Notes: generated from the letters alone by a model not told the origin. Shown: positions 46,032 to 56,304, counted from the stretch's first letter. The stretch: DNA of 64,000 nucleotides from Streptomyces sp. LBL (GCF_029893585.1 NZ_JARXYX010000005.1:62001-126000); one strand, 5' to 3'. Program-made: numbers and translations.

Positions 46032-46919
46032 ATGAGCTTTGGGCAGCAGGGGGGACCCCAGTCGCAGTGGGATCCCTGGAAACCGCAATCCCAGCAGCAG
46101 CCGTGGGACGGCGACGCCACCGGGTCGCCGGACTGGGCCGCCCTCGCCGAGGCGTCCGAGACGCGCAACAAGCGGCGTCGACTGCTGTTCATCGGCGGTG
46201 GCGCGCTCGCCACACTCGCGGTCGGCACGGCCGTCGCCATGATGGTGGTGTCGGCCGGCGGCAGCGACGATGCCTCGAACAAGCCGGCCTCCTCGCTGCC
46301 GGCGGCCACGGACATCCCGAGCGGATCCGGCACCGCGGCCCCGTCGTTCGCGCCGACCAGCGCGCCGCCGCCGCTGGACCCGAAGGACTTCGTGGCCAGC
46401 AAGAGCAAGGACACCGCGCCGTTCGGCCCGGACATCCTGTACCCGGGTACGCAGCTGACCATGGGATCGACGATCTACAAGAAGGGCCCGACGGCCGACA
46501 CCAAGAGCTGTGCGGCGGCCGCCAAGGGCACTCTCCCGAAGATCCTCAACGACAACGCCTGCACCCGCCTGGTCCGCGTCACCTACACCCAGGGCGGCAT
46601 CGCGGTGACGGTCGGCGTGGCCGTCTTCGACACCGAGGCGGCGGCGATCAAGGCCAAGGGCCAGTCGGACAAGCAGAGCATCGTCGCGTCCCTGGCCGGC
46701 CAGGACGTCAAGGCCTTCTGCAACTCCGCCGTCTGCCGCTCGACCACCAACTCCTACGGGCGCTACGCCTACTTCACGATCGCCGGCTTCACCAACGGCA
46801 AGGACGTGACGAGCAAGGACACGGCCGTCTTCGCCACCGGCGACGACCTGGCCGAGTTCACGTTCCGGCAGATCCGCCGCCGCGGCGAGGCCCAGGCGTC
46901 GGCCGCGGCGAACAGGTAG
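46032..46919 (+). CDS. Membrane-anchored protein, unknown
   Basis: A 295-aa protein. The N-terminus is Gln/Trp/Pro-rich (SFGQQGGPQSQWDPWKPQSQ), then RNKRRR and a transmembrane helix (LLFIGGGALATLAVGTAVAMMVV, about 50-72). A Ser/Pro/Ala linker (about 75-115) leads to an exported domain with three Cys residues that could form a disulfide (SCAAAAKG, DNACTRLV, AFCNSAVCRS). The domain type was not recognised. It is convergent with truA, and the ribosome binding site is weak. Confidence 0.75.
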   Translation: MSFGQQGGPQSQWDPWKPQSQQQPWDGDATGSPDWAALAEASETRNKRRRLLFIGGGALATLAVGTAVAMMVVSAGGSDDASNKPASSLPAATDIPSGSGTAAPSFAPTSAPPPLDPKDFVASKSKDTAPFGPDILYPGTQLTMGSTIYKKGPTADTKSCAAAAKGTLPKILNDNACTRLVRVTYTQGGIAVTVGVAVFDTEAAAIKAKGQSDKQSIVASLAGQDVKAFCNSAVCRSTTNSYGRYAYFTIAGFTNGKDVTSKDTAVFATGDDLAEFTFRQIRRRGEAQASAAANR

Positions 46920-46926
46920 CAGGAAC

Positions 46927-46986
46927 AGCACGGCCGGCACGAGCAGCACGGCCGGCACGAGCGGCACGGCCGGCACGAGCGGCACG
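46927..46986. repeat. 18-bp tandem repeat
   Basis: About three and a half copies of AGCACGGCCGGCACGAGC directly after the stop of the membrane-protein gene. Confidence 0.9.
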
Positions 46987-46987
46987 G

Positions 46988-47022
46988 GCCCGGGGCCGGT
47001 TCAGCAGCAGCCGGCCCCGGGC
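46988..47022. terminator. Hairpin between convergent genes
   Basis: Perfect 12-bp stem GCCCGGGGCCGG with CCGGCCCCGGGC, loop of 11 bases. The right arm lies within the last codons of truA. It can stop transcription from both sides. Confidence 0.75.
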
Positions 47023-47858
47023 AACGACCGCTTGTTCCGCGCCTCCTTGTTACGGGCGACGAGCAGGTGGTCGGCCGGGTAGCCGACCTCCTCCAGCGTC
47101 AGCCCGTGCGGCCGTACGACATGCACCGCGGAGTCCCGTACGCCGGCCGCGAGCACCTTGCCCGGCCAGTCCGGCCCGCGATGCCCGTCCCCCACGAACA
47201 GCAGCGCCCCGATGAGCGAGCGCACCATGTTGTGGCAGAAGGCGTCGGCGCGGACGGTGGCGGTGATGATCCCGTCGGCCCCTCGCTGAAGGCTCAGCTG
47301 CTGGAGCGTACGAATGGTGGTCGCGCCCTCCCGCCGCTTGCAGTAGGCGGCGAAGTCGTACTCCCCGAGCAGCCGCTCCGCGGCCTCGTTCATGGCGTCG
47401 ACATCGAGCGGCCAGTCGTGCCAGAGGACGTGGCCCCGCAGCAGCGGGTCGACGCCGCCGGGGCTGTCGGTGACCCGGTACGCGTAGCGCCGCCAGATCG
47501 CCGAGAACCGCGCGTTGAAGCCGGCCGGGGCCTCGGTGAGGGACCACACCCGCACGTCCTTCGGCAGCCGCCCGGCGAGCCGCTTCAGCAGCTTCTCCCG
47601 GTGCTCGGCCCAGAGCTCCTCCGGCAGGTCCACGTGCGTCACCTGCCCGCGCGCGTGCACCCCGGCATCGGTCCGCCCCGCCACGGTCAGCTCGTACGTG
47701 GTGTCCTTCGACCGTGTGACGGTCCGCAGGGCGTCCTCGATCTCGCCCTGCACGGTCCGCCGTCCCCCGGCCTGCTTCGCCCACCCGGAGAACTCGGCCC
47801 CGTCGTAGGAGAGGTCCATCCGCACCCGTACGAACCCGGGCTGTACTTCGTCACTCAC
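47001..47858 (-). CDS. truA: tRNA pseudouridine(38-40) synthase
   Basis: TruA, 285 aa. It makes pseudouridine at positions 38-40 of the anticodon arm. The catalytic Asp64 lies in [33 protein letters not shown] is an insert typical of actinobacterial members. [17 protein letters not shown] forms part of the active-site floor. It sits downstream of rplQ, after a terminator, as is usual beside the alpha operon. Confidence 0.96.
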   Translation of the reverse strand: MSDEVQPGFVRVRMDLSYDGAEFSGWAKQAGGRRTVQGEIEDALRTVTRSKDTTYELTVAGRTDAGVHARGQVTHVDLPEELWAEHREKLLKRLAGRLPKDVRVWSLTEAPAGFNARFSAIWRRYAYRVTDSPGGVDPLLRGHVLWHDWPLDVDAMNEAAERLLGEYDFAAYCKRREGATTIRTLQQLSLQRGADGIITATVRADAFCHNMVRSLIGALLFVGDGHRGPDWPGKVLAAGVRDSAVHVVRPHGLTLEEVGYPADHLLVARNKEARNKRSLPGAGCC

Positions 47859-47885
47859 CCCTAGATCCTCTCAGCAACGCAAGAA

Positions 47886-47914
47886 CGGGCCCGCCCCGCA
47901 TGGGGGCGGACCCG
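47886..47914 (-). terminator. Terminator after rplQ
   Basis: Stem CGGGCCCGCCCC with GGGGCGGACCCG (one mismatch), 20 bases past the rplQ stop, between rplQ and truA. Confidence 0.8.
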
Positions 47915-47933
47915 CTCGACGCGAGGTGATACC

Positions 47934-48422
47934 TCAGGCGTCCTTCGACTCTGTGGCGTCCTCGGCCTCGTCGGCCTTGGTCACGTCGACCTTGGTCTCC
48001 TCCGCGTCCTTGGCGGCACGCTGGGTGGCGGCCTCGGCCTCACCCGTCGCCTGCTGCGCGACCGTCAGCGCCTCGACCAGCTCGATGACAGCCATGGGCG
48101 CGTTGTCGCCACGGCGGTTACCGATCTTGGTGATACGGGTGTAACCACCCGGACGGTTCTCGTAGCGCGGGCCGATCTCGGTGAAGAGCGTGTGCACGAT
48201 GCTCTTGTCCGTGATCACCTGGAGCACCTGACGGCGGTTGTGAAGGTCGCCCTTCTTCGCCTTGGTGACCAGACGCTCGGCGTACGGACGCAGCCTGCGC
48301 GCCCTCGCCTCGGTGGTGGTGATACGGCCGTGCTCGAAGAGCGACTTCGCGAGGTTCGCGAGCAGCAGCTTCTGGTGCGCGGCACTGCCGCCCATACGGG
48401 CACCCTTGGTGGGCTTCGGCAT
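47934..48422 (-). CDS. rplQ: Ribosomal protein L17
   Basis: Large-subunit protein bL17, 162 aa. The conserved core (1-120) starts [20 protein letters not shown]. The acidic, Ala-rich C-terminal extension (about 120-162, [19 protein letters not shown]) is usual in streptomycetes. It is the last gene of the alpha operon. The rpoA-rplQ gap of 163 bases contains a dispersed repeat. Confidence 0.97.
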   Translation of the reverse strand: MPKPTKGARMGGSAAHQKLLLANLAKSLFEHGRITTTEARARRLRPYAERLVTKAKKGDLHNRRQVLQVITDKSIVHTLFTEIGPRYENRPGGYTRITKIGNRRGDNAPMAVIELVEALTVAQQATGEAEAATQRAAKDAEETKVDVTKADEAEDATESKDA

Positions 48423-48505
48423 GTCCTTCTCCTTGGTTTCTGCCCCGGCCGTGTGAGGTACCGGGGTCAGGACCCGGCGAGCGGTCGCTCACCGGCAACA
48501 ACCAG

Positions 48506-48562
48506 CGCCCCCATAGGGGCGCGGGGAACTGCGCGACCAGCCATGACGGTCCCGCAGCCAAG
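48506..48562. repeat. Dispersed Streptomyces intergenic repeat, copy 2
   Basis: GGGGCGCGGGGAACTGCGCG followed by ACCAGCCATGACGG. It matches the copy at 14254-14290 nearly base for base and lies inside an operon, between rpoA and rplQ. Confidence 0.75.
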
Positions 48563-48585
48563 AACCGGCAGTCGGTCCCGAGCTT

Positions 48586-49608
48586 TTAGTACTGCTCGGT
48601 CTCCACAAAACCGGCGTCCGCGTCGTCGTCGGCGCCGAAGGCGTCGGCGGCGGCGGTCGGGTCGAATCCGGGCGGGCTGTCCTTGAGCGCGAGGCCCATG
48701 CCGGCCAGCTTCGCCTTGACCTCGTCGATCGACTTCGCACCGAAGTTACGAATGTCGAGGAGGTCGGCCTCGGAACGAGCCACGAGCTCACCCACGGAGT
48801 GGATGCCCTCACGCTTGAGGCAGTTGTACGACCGAACGGTGAGCTCCAGCTCCTCGATCGGCAGCGCCAGATCAGCGGCCAGGGCGGCGTCCGTGGGGGA
48901 CGGGCCCATGTCGATGCCCTCGGCGTCGATGTTCAGCTCACGAGCCAGACCGAACAGCTCGACCAGGGTCTTACCCGCCGACGCCATGGCGTCACGCGGA
49001 CGCATGGCCTGCTTGGTCTCGACGTCGACGATCAGCTTGTCGAAGTCGGTGCGCTGCTCGACACGCGTGGCCTCGACCTTGTACGTGACCTTCAGCACCG
49101 GCGAGTAGATGGAGTCGACCGGGATACGACCGATCTCCTGGCCCACCTGCTTGTTCTGCACGGCGGAGACGTAACCACGGCCACGCTCGACCGTGAGCTC
49201 CATCTCCAGCTTGCCCTTGCCGTTGAGCGTGGCGAGGACGAGGTCGGGGTTGTGCACCTCGACACCGGCCGGGGGCGCGATGTCGGCGGCGGTGACCAGA
49301 CCCGGGCCCTGCTTACGCAGGTACATCACGACCGGCTCGTCGTGCTCACTGCTCACGACCAGCTGCTTGATGTTGAGGATCAGGTCGGTGACGTCCTCCT
49401 TGACGCCCGGCACGGTGGTGAACTCGTGCAGAACGCCGTCGATGCGGATGGACGTGACCGCCGCACCCGGGATCGAGGAGAGGAGCGTACGACGCAGGGA
49501 GTTACCGAGGGTGTAGCCGAAGCCCGGCTCCAGCGGCTCGATCACGAACCGGGAGCGGAACTCGTCGACGACCTCTTCGGTCAGGGACGGACGCTGAGCG
49601 ATCAGCAT
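48586..49608 (-). CDS. rpoA: RNA polymerase alpha subunit
   Basis: Alpha subunit, 340 aa. The N-terminal domain (assembly; [23 protein letters not shown]) and the C-terminal DNA/activator-binding domain (about 250-320; [38 protein letters not shown]) are complete. The acidic tail ([16 protein letters not shown]) is typical of streptomycetes. It follows rpsK with no rpsD in between. Confidence 0.98.
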   Translation of the reverse strand: MLIAQRPSLTEEVVDEFRSRFVIEPLEPGFGYTLGNSLRRTLLSSIPGAAVTSIRIDGVLHEFTTVPGVKEDVTDLILNIKQLVVSSEHDEPVVMYLRKQGPGLVTAADIAPPAGVEVHNPDLVLATLNGKGKLEMELTVERGRGYVSAVQNKQVGQEIGRIPVDSIYSPVLKVTYKVEATRVEQRTDFDKLIVDVETKQAMRPRDAMASAGKTLVELFGLARELNIDAEGIDMGPSPTDAALAADLALPIEELELTVRSYNCLKREGIHSVGELVARSEADLLDIRNFGAKSIDEVKAKLAGMGLALKDSPPGFDPTAAADAFGADDDADAGFVETEQY

Positions 49609-49696
49609 GTATGGATCAGATCCTTTTTTCGTGGACGCCCGCTATTTGACGCCCGACAAAACCGCACCTCAGAAGAGGCCGGGTATGGCAAGGGTA

Positions 49697-49733
49697 CGGG
49701 CGATACGGCGCTTTTACGGCGCTGTACCGCCCG
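49697..49733 (-). terminator. Imperfect hairpin between rpsK and rpoA
   Basis: CGGGCGATACGGCGC faces GCGCTGTACCGCCCG, 15 positions with two mismatches. It may be an attenuator or processing site inside the operon. Confidence 0.4.
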
Positions 49734-49763
49734 GAACCCGAAGACCGACGTACCGGCCGTGCG

Positions 49764-50168
49764 TCAGACGCGACGACGCTTGGGCGGACGGCAACCATTG
49801 TGCGGGGTGGGGGTGACGTCCTGGATGGAGCCGACCTCGAGACCGGTCGCCTGAAGCGAACGGATGGCCGTCTCACGACCCGAACCCGGGCCCTTGACGA
49901 ACACGTCCACCTTGCGCATGCCGTGCTCCTGCGCGCGGCGGGCGGCCGACTCGGCGGCCATCTGCGCGGCGAAGGGGGTCGACTTGCGCGAGCCCTTGAA
50001 GCCGACGTGGCCGGCGGAGGCCCAGGAGATCACGTTGCCCGAGGGGTCCGTGATCGAGACGATGGTGTTGTTGAACGTGCTCTTGATGTGCGCGTGGCCA
50101 TGAGCGACGTTCTTCTTTTCCTTGCGGCGCACCTTCTTGGCAGCGCCCTGACGACCCTTGGGGGGCAT
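49764..50168 (-). CDS. rpsK: Ribosomal protein S11
   Basis: Small-subunit protein uS11, 134 aa. [20 protein letters not shown] and [16 protein letters not shown] are family signatures. It starts 64 bases after rpsM in the alpha operon. rpsD, which follows rpsK in E. coli and mycobacteria, is not here. Confidence 0.97.
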   Translation of the reverse strand: MPPKGRQGAAKKVRRKEKKNVAHGHAHIKSTFNNTIVSITDPSGNVISWASAGHVGFKGSRKSTPFAAQMAAESAARRAQEHGMRKVDVFVKGPGSGRETAIRSLQATGLEVGSIQDVTPTPHNGCRPPKRRRV

Positions 50169-50232
50169 CTATATCTCCTACGGGAGGTGGTCGGTCCTTC
50201 AGCGAAGACCGTGGACAGAGGTCCGCTGTGGA

Positions 50233-50613
50233 CTACTTCTTGCCCGGCTTCTTCTTGCCGGCGATGGCGCGACGCGGGCCCTTGCGGGTACGAGCGTTGG
50301 TGCTGGTGCGCTGACCGCGGACGGGCAGACCGCGACGGTGACGCAGACCCTGGTAGCAGCCGATCTCGACCTTGCGGCGGATGTCGGCCTGGACCTCGCG
50401 GCGGAGGTCACCCTCGGTCTTGAAGTTGTTGTCGACGTACTCGCGGATCGCGACGAGCTGCTCTTCAGAGAGGTCGCGAACGCGGGTGTTCGGGTCGATG
50501 CCGGTCTCGGCCAGCGTGAGCTGGGAAAGGGTCCGGCCGATGCCGAACACATAGGTCAGGGCGACCTCCACGCGCTTTTCACGCGGGATGTCAACACCGG
50601 AAACGCGTGCCAT
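50233..50613 (-). CDS. rpsM: Ribosomal protein S13
   Basis: Small-subunit protein uS13, 126 aa, in the head of the subunit near the tRNA and S19. [20 protein letters not shown] and [23 protein letters not shown] are conserved. It is the second gene after rpmJ. Confidence 0.97.
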   Translation of the reverse strand: MARVSGVDIPREKRVEVALTYVFGIGRTLSQLTLAETGIDPNTRVRDLSEEQLVAIREYVDNNFKTEGDLRREVQADIRRKVEIGCYQGLRHRRGLPVRGQRTSTNARTRKGPRRAIAGKKKPGKK

Positions 50614-50803
50614 TCAATGGCTCCAGTTGATCTTCGGAGGTCTTCCACAGAACCTGTTCCCGACCGCCGTACCAGGTACGAACCGGGTCCCCGGCCTCCG
50701 AACCGGGGGTGTCGGGCGATCACTCGCCCGGGTCCTGCGTATGAACATGTTCAGCTCGCGTCGCGCGAATTTCTGCGGGTGCAGAGGGTGGTGCTGTGTG
50801 CGA

Positions 50804-50917
50804 TCAGCCCTGGCGCTGCTTGTGGCGCGGGTTGTCGCAGATGACCATGACCCGGCCGTGACGGCGGATCACCCTGCACTTGTCGCAGATCTTCTTGACG
50901 CTCGGCTTGACCTTCAT
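50804..50917 (-). CDS. rpmJ: Ribosomal protein L36
   Basis: Large-subunit protein bL36, 37 aa: [20 protein letters not shown] at the start and PRHKQRQG at the end. The zinc ligands Cys11, Cys14, Cys27 and His32 are all present, so this is the zinc-binding (C+) form. Streptomycetes often carry a second, zinc-free L36 elsewhere, controlled by Zur. The start follows GAGG. It lies between infA and rpsM. Confidence 0.96.
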   Translation of the reverse strand: MKVKPSVKKICDKCRVIRRHGRVMVICDNPRHKQRQG

Positions 50918-50976
50918 AGGTGAGGTTCTCCGGGTCAGTTGCCGACGGCCCCGCTCACACGGGACCTGGGCAAGAT

Positions 50977-51198
50977 CTACTTGTAGCGGTAGACGATCCG
51001 GCCACGCGTCAGGTCGTACGGAGACAGCTCCACCACGACCCGGTCGTCAGGGAGGATGCGGATGTAGTGCATACGCATCTTGCCGCTGATGTGTGCCAGG
51101 ACCTGGTGGCCGTTCTGGAGCTCAACCTTGAACATGGCGTTCGGAAGAGACTCGACGACAGTGCCCTCGATCTCGATGGCACCTTGCTTCTTGGCCAC
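50977..51198 (-). CDS. infA: Translation initiation factor IF-1
   Basis: IF-1, 73 aa, an OB-fold protein that binds the ribosomal A site. [20 protein letters not shown] and [26 protein letters not shown] are typical. It is followed by rpmJ, rpsM, rpsK, rpoA and rplQ. The 191-base gap upstream to map should carry the promoter. Confidence 0.97.
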   Translation of the reverse strand: MAKKQGAIEIEGTVVESLPNAMFKVELQNGHQVLAHISGKMRMHYIRILPDDRVVVELSPYDLTRGRIVYRYK

Positions 51199-51389
51199 GC
51201 TTCGCCCTTCGAATCGACTACCTTGATCGACTCTCTTTGCTTCCCTTACGGGAGCATGCGGACATGCGGGTGCACGAGAGCCGACGAGTCAGTCTACGTC
51301 AGCACACCCGGAAAGACGAATCGTGGAAGTCTGCCCTGCACCGAAGATTCCTAAGCACCTGGCGCCCGGGTATCAGCCTGACGAGTGGA

Positions 51390-52226
51390 TCAGGCAAGAG
51401 GATCCGGTGCCGCCGTCACGCCGTGCTCGGCCAGCTTCGCCCTGCCGCCGTCCGGAGCCGTCAGGACCAGCGGGCCCTCCTCGGTCAGGGCGACCGAGTG
51501 CTCCCAGTGGGACGACCAGGTGCCGTCGGTCGTGATGACCGTCCAGTCGTCCGGAAGGACCTCCGTCCTCGGGGTGCCCAGGGAGACCATCGGCTCGATG
51601 GCGAGGCAGAAGCCGGGGACGAGCTTGGGGCCCTTGCCGCGGCGACGGTCGACATAGTTCAGAAGGTGCGGGTCCATGTGCATCTCGGTGCCGATGCCGT
51701 GGCCGCCGTAGTCCTCGATGATGCCGTAGCGGCCGCCGCCGGGCTTGGGCTGGCGGCGGATGTACGTCTCGACGGCCCTCGACACGTCCACCAGGCGGTT
51801 GCCCTGCTTCATCGCCGCGATACCGGCCCACATCGACTCCTCGGTCACCCGGGAGAGCTCGATCAGCTCCGGCGCGTGACCCGAGCCCACGAAGGCTGTG
51901 TAGGCCGCGTCGCCGTGCCAGCCGTCGATGATCGCGCCGCAGTCGATGGAGATGATGTCCCCGTCCTTGAGGACCACCTCGTCGGAGGGGATGCCGTGCA
52001 CGACGACCTCGTTCACGGACGTGCAGATGGTCGCCGGGAACCCGCCGTAGCCCAGGAAGTTCGGCTTCGCGTTGTGCTCGGCCAGCACCTTGCGCGCGAC
52101 CTGGTCCAGGTCCCTGGTCGTGGCCCCGGGCACCGCGGCCTCACGGGTCGCCGCGTGGATGGCGGCCACGACCAGCCCCGCCTCACGCATCGTGGCGATC
52201 TGCTCGGGGGTCTTGATCTGCACCAT
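51390..52226 (-). CDS. map: Methionine aminopeptidase, type I
   Basis: MetAP, 278 aa from the ATG at 52226 (MVQIKTPEQIATMREAG). It removes N-terminal Met from new proteins. The metal-binding residues lie in SIDCGAIIDGWHGDAAY (two Asp), YGGHGIGTEMH (His), AIEPMV (Glu) and SSHWEHSVALTEEGP (Glu). It follows adk after 184 bases and a hairpin. It is longer than E. coli Map only by a short C-terminal tail. Confidence 0.96.
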   Translation of the reverse strand: MVQIKTPEQIATMREAGLVVAAIHAATREAAVPGATTRDLDQVARKVLAEHNAKPNFLGYGGFPATICTSVNEVVVHGIPSDEVVLKDGDIISIDCGAIIDGWHGDAAYTAFVGSGHAPELIELSRVTEESMWAGIAAMKQGNRLVDVSRAVETYIRRQPKPGGGRYGIIEDYGGHGIGTEMHMDPHLLNYVDRRRGKGPKLVPGFCLAIEPMVSLGTPRTEVLPDDWTVITTDGTWSSHWEHSVALTEEGPLVLTAPDGGRAKLAEHGVTAAPDPLA

Positions 52227-52292
52227 GGCGGCGAAAGCCTTTCTTGGACCGGAAGGGGGACGGGCGCCATCAACGATACGGGCACCCACGCA

Positions 52293-52328
52293 GCAGCCGC
52301 GGCCCCCTCGAAAGGGAACCGCGGCTGC
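52293..52328 (-). terminator. Hairpin after adk
   Basis: Stem GCAGCCGCGG with CCGCGGCTGC and an inner CCCT-CGAA-AGGG, between adk and map. It may lower or separate map expression. Confidence 0.75.
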
Positions 52329-52410
52329 GACGACGTACGAAGAACAGCTCCGGAAACCGCTGGCAGGAACCGACTGCGCGAACGGCTGCGGAACCCGACC
52401 GCGAAGACCG

Positions 52411-53073
52411 CTACGCGGCGTGGTCCTCGCGCTTGAGCGCCTCCATGGCACGCGCGGTGACGTCCTCCACCTTGCCGAGCGCGGAGATCGTGACCACCAG
52501 GCCCTGCGCCTTGTAGTAGTCGATGATCGGCTCGGTCTGCGTGTGGTAGACCTCCAGCCGCTTACGGACGGTCTCCTCGGAGTCGTCGTCGCGCTGGTAC
52601 AACTCCCCGCCGCAGACGTCGCAGACGCCTTCCTTCTTCGGCGGCTTGTACGTCGCGTGGAAGACGTGCGCCGACTTGTTGCGGCAGGTGCGGCGGCCGG
52701 CGATGCGCTTGACGACCTCTTCCTCGGGGACCTCCAGGTCCAGCACGCCGTCCAGCTTCATGCCCTCGGACTGCAGCATCTCGTCCAGCGCCTCGGCCTG
52801 CGACACGTTCCGCGGGAAGCCGTCCAGCAGGAAGCCGTTCTCCGCGTCGGGCTGCTCCATGCGGTCCTTGGCCATCCCGATGGTGACCTCGTCCGGGACC
52901 AGGTTGCCCGCGTCCATATAGGACTTCGCCAGTTTGCCGAGTTCCGTCTGCTTGCTGATGTTGGCCCGGAACAGGTCGCCCGTGGAGATGTGCGGGATCG
53001 ACAGGTTCTTGGCCAGGAACGCGGCCTGCGTTCCCTTACCGGCGCCCGGCGGCCCGACGAGGACGATACGCAT
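52411..53073 (-). CDS. adk: Adenylate kinase
   Basis: Adk, 220 aa, interconverts ATP+AMP and 2 ADP. The P-loop is GPPGAGKGT. The long LID domain has CRNKSAHVFH and CDVCGG. Instead of the usual four cysteines, three Cys plus possibly a His remain, a form I recall in other streptomycetes. Its ATG overlaps the secY stop by one base (TGATG), so the two are translationally coupled. Confidence 0.96.
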   Translation of the reverse strand: MRIVLVGPPGAGKGTQAAFLAKNLSIPHISTGDLFRANISKQTELGKLAKSYMDAGNLVPDEVTIGMAKDRMEQPDAENGFLLDGFPRNVSQAEALDEMLQSEGMKLDGVLDLEVPEEEVVKRIAGRRTCRNKSAHVFHATYKPPKKEGVCDVCGGELYQRDDDSEETVRKRLEVYHTQTEPIIDYYKAQGLVVTISALGKVEDVTARAMEALKREDHAA

Positions 53074-54386
53074 CAGCGGAGGAACCCTTCGTAATTGCGC
53101 TGCTGGAGCTGGCTCTCAATCTGCTTCACCGTCTCGAGACCGACACCCACGATGATCAGGATGCTGGTACCGCCGAACGGGAAGTTCTGGCTTGCCCCGA
53201 AGCCGACCAACGCCATCATTGGTACGAGAGCGATCAGGCCCAGATACAGCGAACCCGGCCAGGTGATCCGGTTGAGTACGTACGACAGGTACTCAGCGGT
53301 CGGTCGGCCAGCCCGGATGCCCGGGATGAAGCCACCATACTTCTTCATGTTGTCGGCGACTTCCTCGGGGTTGAAGGAGATCGCCACGTAGAAGAACGCG
53401 AAGAACACGATGAGCAAGAAGTACAACGTGATGTAGATCGGGTGGTCGCCCTTGACGAGATGAGTCTCGATCCAGGTCTTCCAGCCCGACGTACCGCTGG
53501 AGAACTGCGCGACCAGAGCCGGGATGTAGAGCAGCGACGACGCGAAGATGACGGGGATCACACCCGCCTGGTTCACCTTCAACGGGATGTACGTCGAGGT
53601 ACCGCCGTAGGAACGGCGGCCGATCATCCGCTTCGCGTACTGGACCGGGATCCGGCGCTGGGCCTGCTCGACGAAGACCACCAGGCCGACCATGACCAGG
53701 CCGACCGCGATGACCGTGCCGAACTCGATCCAGCCGCCCGCCAGGGTGCCCTGCTTCTTGATGGCCCACAGCGCGGACGGGAAGGTCGCGGCGATCGAGA
53801 TGAACATCAGGATCGACATGCCGTTGCCGATGCCGCGGTCCGTGATGAGCTCACCGAGCCACATCACGACGGCGGTGCCGGCGGTCATGCAGATGACCAT
53901 GACGATGGTGGTGAAGATCGCGCGGTCCGGGACGATGCTTCCGGCGACCTGGCAGCCGCTGAACAGCGCCCCGCTGCGGGCGGTGGCGACCAGGCCGGTG
54001 CCCTGCAGGATGGCGAGCGCCACCGTCAGATACCGCGTGTACTGCGTGATCTTCGTGGTGCCGGCCTGTCCCTCCTTCTTGAGGGCCTCCAGACGCGGGA
54101 TCACGACGGTCAGCAGCTGCAGAATGATGCTCGCGGTGATGTACGGCATGATGCCCAGCGCGAAGATGGTGATCTGGAGCAGCGCTCCACCGCTGAACAT
54201 GTTGACCAGACCGAAGAGTCCCTGGTTCGCGGACGCCTCGTCCATACACTGCTGGACGGCCGTGTAGTCGACGCCCGGGATCGGCACGTGGGTACCCATC
54301 CGGTAGACCACGATGATGCCGAGCGTGAAGAGCAGCTTCTTGCGCAGGTCGGGCGTCTTGAACGCCCGGGCGAACGCGGTGAGCAC
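53073..54386 (-). CDS. secY: Preprotein translocase subunit SecY
   Basis: SecY channel, 437 aa, with ten transmembrane segments. LTAFARAFKTPDLRKKLLFTLG at the N-terminus, the plug helix region (about 60-80) and GGTSILIIVGVGLETVKQIESQL near the end are conserved. It starts with GTG. It is separated from rplO by 244 bases and a hairpin, so a promoter for secY-adk-map is likely there. Confidence 0.97.
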   Translation of the reverse strand: MLTAFARAFKTPDLRKKLLFTLGIIVVYRMGTHVPIPGVDYTAVQQCMDEASANQGLFGLVNMFSGGALLQITIFALGIMPYITASIILQLLTVVIPRLEALKKEGQAGTTKITQYTRYLTVALAILQGTGLVATARSGALFSGCQVAGSIVPDRAIFTTIVMVICMTAGTAVVMWLGELITDRGIGNGMSILMFISIAATFPSALWAIKKQGTLAGGWIEFGTVIAVGLVMVGLVVFVEQAQRRIPVQYAKRMIGRRSYGGTSTYIPLKVNQAGVIPVIFASSLLYIPALVAQFSSGTSGWKTWIETHLVKGDHPIYITLYFLLIVFFAFFYVAISFNPEEVADNMKKYGGFIPGIRAGRPTAEYLSYVLNRITWPGSLYLGLIALVPMMALVGFGASQNFPFGGTSILIIVGVGLETVKQIESQLQQRNYEGFLR

Positions 54387-54561
54387 GGTGCCTCCTGCGA
54401 CCCCCGCGCAACTGCGTCAAGGGTGACGGTCTTGAAGGTCCAATAGGAACGACGACATGTGTAACGGTTGACTGCCGCCCAAGGTGCCTCATGGGAAGCA
54501 TCTTGTGAAAGTAGGCAGTCCAAGCCACCTTACCGGCGAGACTGCCCCCGTGGAACGACCA

Positions 54562-54595
54562 ACCGGGGATACCCCATTTGTGGGATATCCCCGGT
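54562..54595 (-). terminator. Hairpin between rplO and secY
   Basis: Arms ACCGGGGATACCCCA and TGGGATATCCCCGGT (one mismatch), loop TTTG. It probably ends or attenuates spc-operon transcription before secY. Confidence 0.8.
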
Positions 54596-54630
54596 CGGGA
54601 TCGCTCAAGTCATCGAGACGCCTGAGGGAT

Positions 54631-55086
54631 TCAGATGAGCTCGGTGACGGTACCGCCGGCGGCGGTGATCTTCTCCTTGGCGGAGCCGGAGACGGCGTCG
54701 ACCGTCACCTGCAGCGCCACGGAGATCTCGCCCTGGCCGAGGACCTTGACGAGGCTGTTCTTGCGAACGGCACCCTTGGTCACGAGGTCCTCGACGGTGA
54801 CCTCGCCACCCTCGGGGTACAGCGCGCCCAGCTTGTCGAGGTTCACGACCTGGTACTCGGTCTTGAACGGGTTCCTGAAGCCCTTGAGCTTCGGAAGACG
54901 CATGTGGAGGGGCATCTGCCCGCCCTCGAAGCGCTCCGGAACCTGGTAACGGGCCTTTGTGCCCTTGGTACCACGACCTGCCGTCTTACCCTTCGACGCC
55001 TCACCACGACCCACACGGGTCTTGGCGGTCTTGGCGCCCGGGGCGGGACGGAGGTTGTGGATCTTGAGCGGGCTGTTCTCCGCCAT
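54631..55086 (-). CDS. rplO: Ribosomal protein L15
   Basis: Large-subunit protein uL15, 151 aa. [20 protein letters not shown] and [19 protein letters not shown] are typical of the N-terminal extension that threads into rRNA. It starts two bases after rpmD and is the last gene of the spc group before the hairpin. Confidence 0.97.
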   Translation of the reverse strand: MAENSPLKIHNLRPAPGAKTAKTRVGRGEASKGKTAGRGTKGTKARYQVPERFEGGQMPLHMRLPKLKGFRNPFKTEYQVVNLDKLGALYPEGGEVTVEDLVTKGAVRKNSLVKVLGQGEISVALQVTVDAVSGSAKEKITAAGGTVTELI

Positions 55087-55088
55087 GA

Positions 55089-55271
55089 TCAGTCGACCTC
55101 CTCGACCGTCACGAGGTGGCGGACGGTGTGCACCATGCCGCGGAACTCGGGACGATCCTCCTTGACGACCTGCGTGTTGATGCCCTTGAGACCAAGGGAG
55201 CGCAGGGTGTCACGGTGGTTCTGCTTGCTGCCGATGTACGACTTCTTCTGCGTGATCTTGAGCTGTGCCAT
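55089..55271 (-). CDS. rpmD: Ribosomal protein L30
   Basis: Large-subunit protein uL30, 60 aa: [20 protein letters not shown], then [20 protein letters not shown]. The ATG at 55271 overlaps the rpsE stop by one base. Full length for bacteria. Confidence 0.96.
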   Translation of the reverse strand: MAQLKITQKKSYIGSKQNHRDTLRSLGLKGINTQVVKEDRPEFRGMVHTVRHLVTVEEVD

Positions 55272-55879
55272 TACGCAGCACCAGCCCCGGCACGCGCACG
55301 CAGCAGAGCCGCGGGAGCGACGTCCTCGAGCGGCAGGCCACGGCGGGCCGCGACCTCCTCGGGACGCTGCAGGCCCTTCAGAGCCGCCACGGTCGCGTGC
55401 ACGATGTTGATCGCGTTCGACGAGCCGAGCGACTTCGACAGGATGTCGTGGATACCGGCGCACTCGAGCACGGCACGCACCGGGCCACCGGCGATAACGC
55501 CGGTACCGGGGGACGCGGGCTTGAGCAGCACGACGCCGGCAGCCTTCTCACCCGTGATCGGGTGCGGGATGGTGCCCTGGATACGGGGGACCTTGAAGAA
55601 GTGCTTCTTGGCCTCCTCAACACCCTTGGCGATGGCGGCCGGCACCTCCTTGGCCTTGCCGTAACCGACACCCACGGTGCCGTCACCATCGCCTACCACG
55701 ACCAGCGCGGTGAAGCTGAAGCGACGACCACCCTTCACAACCTTGGCGACGCGGTTGATCGCGACAACGCGCTCAACGTACGCGGTCTTCTCGGCGGCAG
55801 ATGCGCCGCCGTCACGGCCCTTCCGGTCCCGCCGCTCGCCGCCACCGGCACCGCTTCCACGGCGCTGGGGTCCAGCCAT
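55271..55879 (-). CDS. rpsE: Ribosomal protein S5
   Basis: Small-subunit protein uS5, 202 aa, longer than the E. coli form because of a Gly/Arg-rich N-terminus ([20 protein letters not shown]). The core has [20 protein letters not shown] and [20 protein letters not shown]. Inside the spc operon between rplR and rpmD. Confidence 0.97.
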   Translation of the reverse strand: MAGPQRRGSGAGGGERRDRKGRDGGASAAEKTAYVERVVAINRVAKVVKGGRRFSFTALVVVGDGDGTVGVGYGKAKEVPAAIAKGVEEAKKHFFKVPRIQGTIPHPITGEKAAGVVLLKPASPGTGVIAGGPVRAVLECAGIHDILSKSLGSSNAINIVHATVAALKGLQRPEEVAARRGLPLEDVAPAALLRARAGAGAA

Positions 55880-55917
55880 TGGATTACCTCTCTCTTTCCG
55901 CTAGCTACGGAAGCGGC

Positions 55918-56301
55918 TCAGAACTTGAGCCCGGCTTCGCGGGCGGCGTCCGCCAGGGCGGCGATGCGCCCGGCGTACTGGTTGCCACCACGGTCGAATA
56001 CGACGGCCTCGACACCGGCGGCCTTGGCGCGCTCGGCGACCAGAGCGCCGACCTGCTTGGCCTGAGCCGACTTGTCACCCTCAGCACCGCGGATCGAGGT
56101 GTCCAGGGTGGACGCCGACGCAAGGGTGTGGCCCTTGAGGTCGTCGATCACCTGGGCCACGATGTGGCGGTTCGAGCGGGTAACGACCAGACGAGGACGC
56201 TCCGCCGTACCGTTGATCGACTTGCGGATCCGGATGTGGCGGCGCTTGATCGCGGCGCGCTTGTAGGCGTCGCCCTTGAGGATCTTCTGTCCGTATGCCA
56301 T
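55918..56301 (-). CDS. rplR: Ribosomal protein L18
   Basis: Large-subunit protein uL18, 127 aa, which binds 5S r[23 protein letters not shown] at the start and the [17 protein letters not shown] end are conserved. It begins three bases after the rplF stop. Confidence 0.97.
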   Translation of the reverse strand: MAYGQKILKGDAYKRAAIKRRHIRIRKSINGTAERPRLVVTRSNRHIVAQVIDDLKGHTLASASTLDTSIRGAEGDKSAQAKQVGALVAERAKAAGVEAVVFDRGGNQYAGRIAALADAAREAGLKF

Positions 56302-56304
56302 GGC

